Below are positions 61,130 to 64,000 of a stretch of 64,000 nucleotides of DNA, piece by piece. The stretch is from Auriscalpium vulgare (lineage: Eukaryota > Basidiomycota > Agaricomycetes > Russulales > Auriscalpiaceae), in NCBI GenBank assembly GCA_019915015.1, contig JAHBBC010000011.1, positions 434,001 to 498,000 on the forward strand, written 5' to 3'. The position numbers were made by a program, and so were the translations under genes. How positions within the stretch are numbered: position 1 is the first letter of the stretch; the number at the start of each line of letters is the position of its first letter. The notes beneath the pieces are model-generated. The model made no database searches. It was not told the DNA's origin and worked only from the letters and a program-made list of their open reading frames with translations.

Positions 61130-62554
61130 ATTGGCCATCATTTTGCTAACATCATCGCTATGCTTGTCACTGTACTCAATTTACTCACCTCGCCATCTGT
61201 ACGCTCACTTGTGCATGACCAATAAACTATTACACCACCTGCCCGCTCGAGCTTCCAGAATTCATCGGCGGATTTGACGTGCTCGCTGCGGTCCTCGTAT
61301 ACATGCCAGACAGCTCGGCACAGGGAAGACCCGAACATTTGAAGACGGTGGCGAAAGCCGCGAGCCCATTGCGCTGCTTTGTCCAGCGGGACGAGCCGTG
61401 TGTCACAAACGGCCACGAGGCGGACCTCATGGCCATCAAGCTGGAGAAAAACCTGGTCCTGTGGCGGTGCACCCTTTCACACTCGCTTAGTTTCACCGTG
61501 ATATGCCGCTCGTTGCTTTGTTCGTGGGCAGCCACGGCATATGTCTGTCTGTCTGGCTTTCGCCCGGGTCTTGACCCATGTCAATGAGTTCCCAGCACTG
61601 CTCTGTGCGGCCGGTGCGGAACGTTCTGGCGCTGAGACTCTATCTGCAGCATGCGAGCTCGAGAGCCCCACTGAGTATTTATCTCACAGGCCCGCAGGTC
61701 GCCTCGTCAAGAGGGACTCTCTCAGCGCGAGGCTCTCAACGCCGGTGAGTCACAGTTTCTCCTCTTAGCCAGTATTGTGGATCTGAGGACGGATTTCTGG
61801 ACACAGGCTCTCGGCTGAGAGCAGCCTTTGCCCTCGGATTGTCCCGCTGAGGTGTCTCTCGCAGAGTCGCAAGAGACCGCGCTCGTCCAGTGCAAGACCC
61901 TTGTCATGAGACCCGCGTGGACCTCGTCAGGTTGGATTGGAGGGACTGCGTCCGTTGGTTTCATCGCCCACACCATCGCGGAGCCCTCGCAGCTGTCTCG
62001 GGGACCAAGTTCTGCTCCGACTCGGTACGGCGCGGCGCCCAGGCTTTGTCACGGCTCCTCCCACAACATACTCTGTGCTCCCTGTGGCAACCCCTCCTTC
62101 CTCGGGAAAACTGGGATCATGCTCTGCGTACCTATTGCACGACATCATTTCTTGTCTGTCGTCTCATTTCCTCCCAGTAGCCAGCCGTGCAGAGGACTTC
62201 CCTCTGGATGATCACGAACGGCGACGTCCTTTTTCAGGCTGTCGACTCAGAGGGCCCCCGTTTAGCTTATCGGTCTCCCTAGTGAGTTGTCATAAGGATT
62301 CACGGAAAAGCTGAGCTCTTCTTCCGTCACCCTTATGTGCGCATACATGCCGGGCTGAAGCAGTCAGGTATATGTGATTATCAAGTACATAGCAACAGAG
62401 AGGTGGTGTAAGGAGGCCATTGGGTGTCTGCGACACGGAATTAAGTTACAACGAGGATTAGAATCTACAGTAGCAGGAAGTGGTAACGGTGTCAAAAGAA
62501 AATGTACACGGCAGCGAAGCCCAAATATAAGAAAAGGAAAGCCAGATACCACGC
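61130..62554. other. Intergenic, 1.4 kb, no gene seen
   Basis: Several frames of 60-127 codons overlap on both strands with no recognisable motif. Convergent 3' ends of sgf29 and naa30 lie here; the rest is unassigned. Confidence 0.4.
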
Positions 62555-63351
62555 TCAGCGCCCCGATGCATCCAGGTCTTCCTCTGCGGGCCAGACTGTG
62601 ATCATGGGGCAGGCCTTCAAGGCAGTGACTTGCCTGCGCAAGCGCCACAGCGGTGTCTCGTCTTCCCATGCAGCCTTCTGGTCGACCTGACGTTTCTCAC
62701 CCTCGGACGCGTCGGAAGTGAGAGGGAGAGGGAGCACGAGACGAAAGGCGTCTTTGCCGTTGAGGTAGAAGCGATACAGGCGCTTCTCGGGGATGAACCC
62801 CAGGGAGGTGTACAGCGAGAGCGCGGGGGCGTTGTCGAACTCGGTCTCGAGGAAGATCTGAGGGGGCGTGAGCGGGGATAGCGGCGCGCAGATACGCGCG
62901 GACAGACCTCCTGCACGCCTCGCGCCTTCATGACGTCGACGGAATGCCGCACGAGGGCATGCGCTGTGGGTAGAGGGTCAGCCAGGCGGGCGCTAGAGCG
63001 AAACGGGGTATACGCACCGATGCCGCGCCTGCGATACGCCTTGGACACGCTGAGCATGGCAATGTAGCCTCGCTCGTACCGGTCACGGTGGACTGCCTGC
63101 TTACAGACGATGACCCCGACGGGGCTCTGCGCGTCGGGCGACGGGTATGCGAGGAACGAGAGCTGCGGCCTGCGGGAAGGGCGCGGTCAGGGCACGGGGT
63201 GCGCGGGAGGCGAGCGCGATACGCACCACTGGTGGAGGAAGTAGCGGTAGGTGTAGATAACGTAGGGCTCGGAGAGCTCGCTCTGTACGAGCGAGATGAT
63301 GTGCGGGAGCTCGTGCTCGCCGCTGTACGCGCGGTATGTGATCTGGTCCAT
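62555..63351 (-). CDS. naa30: NatC catalytic N-alpha-acetyltransferase Naa30
   Basis: Start [20 protein letters not shown] (ATG 63351). This is followed by [20 protein letters not shown], the conserved N-terminal helix and strand of Naa30/Mak3, then an intron and [20 protein letters not shown]. The GNAT acetyl-CoA loop is [17 protein letters not shown]; after another intron come [16 protein letters not shown] and [20 protein letters not shown], as in the family. The C-terminus extends to LDASGR (stop at 62557-62555) with a Lys/Glu-containing tail. NatC acetylates N-termini beginning Met plus a hydrophobic residue, together with Naa35 and Naa38 at the ribosome. Length (about 200 residues) fits. 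Confidence 0.88.
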
Positions 63352-63748
63352 GGGGCAGGTGTGGTGGTCGTGGTCGAAGGGAGAGACAGGGCAACGGGTC
63401 GCGTGTGGGGGCGGAAGGCCAAGTCGTGTGCCCTTCGCATGTCCGAGCACCCGGCAGTGACGGAAGGGTCTATCATGATTGCCGTCAACGACTGCTCCTG
63501 ATTTGATACAAAAAGGCGTCGATCTGCCGCAGAAAGATCAACCGAGCCGATCATTCATGATAAGTCCGTGTTATCTATAACTACGACCTCTTATCTACTG
63601 AAGGTGGGTACAGGTGTCCATCATCCGAGACTTTCACAACGAGCGATCATGCGCTGATGGACTCACCCAGCTGACAGATATCCGACAAGTCGTACGACCG
63701 GCCAAACGGCATATCGTGGGTCCATTCTGCAAGTCGTAGGCACCAGGA
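63352..63748. other. Intergenic, possible short exon
   Basis: Region upstream of naa30 and downstream of the amine oxidase relic. A minus-strand stretch near 63660-63730 reads EWTHDMPFGRSYDLSDICQL and ends at a GTGAGT donor, which looks exon-like, but I cannot attach it to a gene. Confidence 0.35.
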
Positions 63749-64000
63749 CTACAGTGTATCTCTTCGATGTGTGGCATGCACGCACCGTGCAACGCGGTCA
63801 CCCACTGCCTCTGCCTCGAAATAGGCCCCATGGAGGAAGCCTAGAGTCCTCGGCCATCAATACGGTATCCATCACACCGCGTATGCGATCAGAGTATTTC
63901 TCGCTCATAACCTCTCCAGAAGTCTCCCTTCGAGTGTTGCCCGGAGATAGGCATGGTGGGCGGAAACAAAGCTGGACGGCCAGTTGCCGAAGCTTCCCCG
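63749..64000 (-). pseudogene. C-terminal remnant of a second flavin amine oxidase
   Basis: The minus strand from the right edge reads FGNWPSSFVSAHHAYLRATL, closely parallel to YSNWPASFVEGHLTNLRANV of the amine oxidase at 13615-15528. It should continue W-F-x-G-E, but several bases seem missing (the frame breaks at about 63915). After the break, GEVMSEKYS and an intron (ending GACTCTAG) lead to FLHGAYFEAEAVGDRVARC, matching FLHGAYFEGEATGNTVAQC of the intact gene, with stop at 63751-63749. The upstream bulk lies outside the window. A frameshift in a conserved segment suggests a pseudogene or a sequence error; the intron position in the C-terminal part is shared with the intact copy. Confidence 0.65.

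Overview
This window is nuclear DNA of a filamentous basidiomycete, most likely an Agaricomycete (mushroom or wood-decay fungus). The evidence is the gene style (GC-rich coding, many introns of about 50-65 bp with GT..AG ends, TATA boxes roughly 85-120 bp upstream of start codons), several protein types typical of these fungi (Agaricomycete-type 7-TM proteins, two-finger C2H2 regulators, secreted flavin amine oxidases) and, above all, two mushroom-type lipopeptide pheromone precursor genes. Gene boundaries were read by eye from splice signals and protein family knowledge. Exon joins are therefore predictions, and start codons are stated as uncertain where needed.

Layout. 0-13 kb: an NmrA-like NAD(P)-binding protein (cut by the edge), the Hsp70 exchange factor Fes1, a small membrane protein with an in-frame stop, a D-xylose reductase-like aldo-keto reductase, an unknown Cys-containing protein, a TKL-like kinase with a C-terminal C1 zinc domain, and an ARMT1/DUF89 metal-dependent phosphatase. 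13-26.6 kb: a secreted polyamine-oxidase-like flavoenzyme, a conserved multi-pass membrane protein, a mitochondrial ACOT9-type acyl-CoA thioesterase, a large low-complexity nuclear-looking unknown, and a 7-TM protein. 26.6-34.9 kb: a gene-poor stretch invaded by a complete Ty3/gypsy chromovirus (28934-34870) with identical 342-bp LTRs and a 5-bp target duplication, so a very young insertion.

35-45 kb: two neighbouring single-TM proteins, a fragment of an MRP/ABCC-type ABC transporter, then a block bounded by two inverted pheromone precursor genes (38357-38491 plus; 44870-45028 minus). Between them lie an APC amino acid/GABA permease, a BolA/Fra2 protein and a FluG-type amidohydrolase. The two precursors have matching MDSF N-termini, a matching D-A-E...K-V-x-C-(V/I)-I-A end and TATA boxes at nearly the same distance. 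They were too short for ordinary gene calling and are the main discovery here. No STE3-type receptor is visible in the window.

46-64 kb: an NCS1 nucleobase/nucleoside transporter, a prolyl-oligopeptidase-family (S9) peptidase, a DHA2-type MFS exporter, a strong foldback DNA hairpin, an unknown proline/alanine-rich protein, a two-finger C2H2 regulator with a possible upstream exon, the SAGA subunit Sgf29, the NatC acetyltransferase Naa30, and at the right edge the decayed C-terminus of a second amine oxidase related to the one at 13.6 kb.
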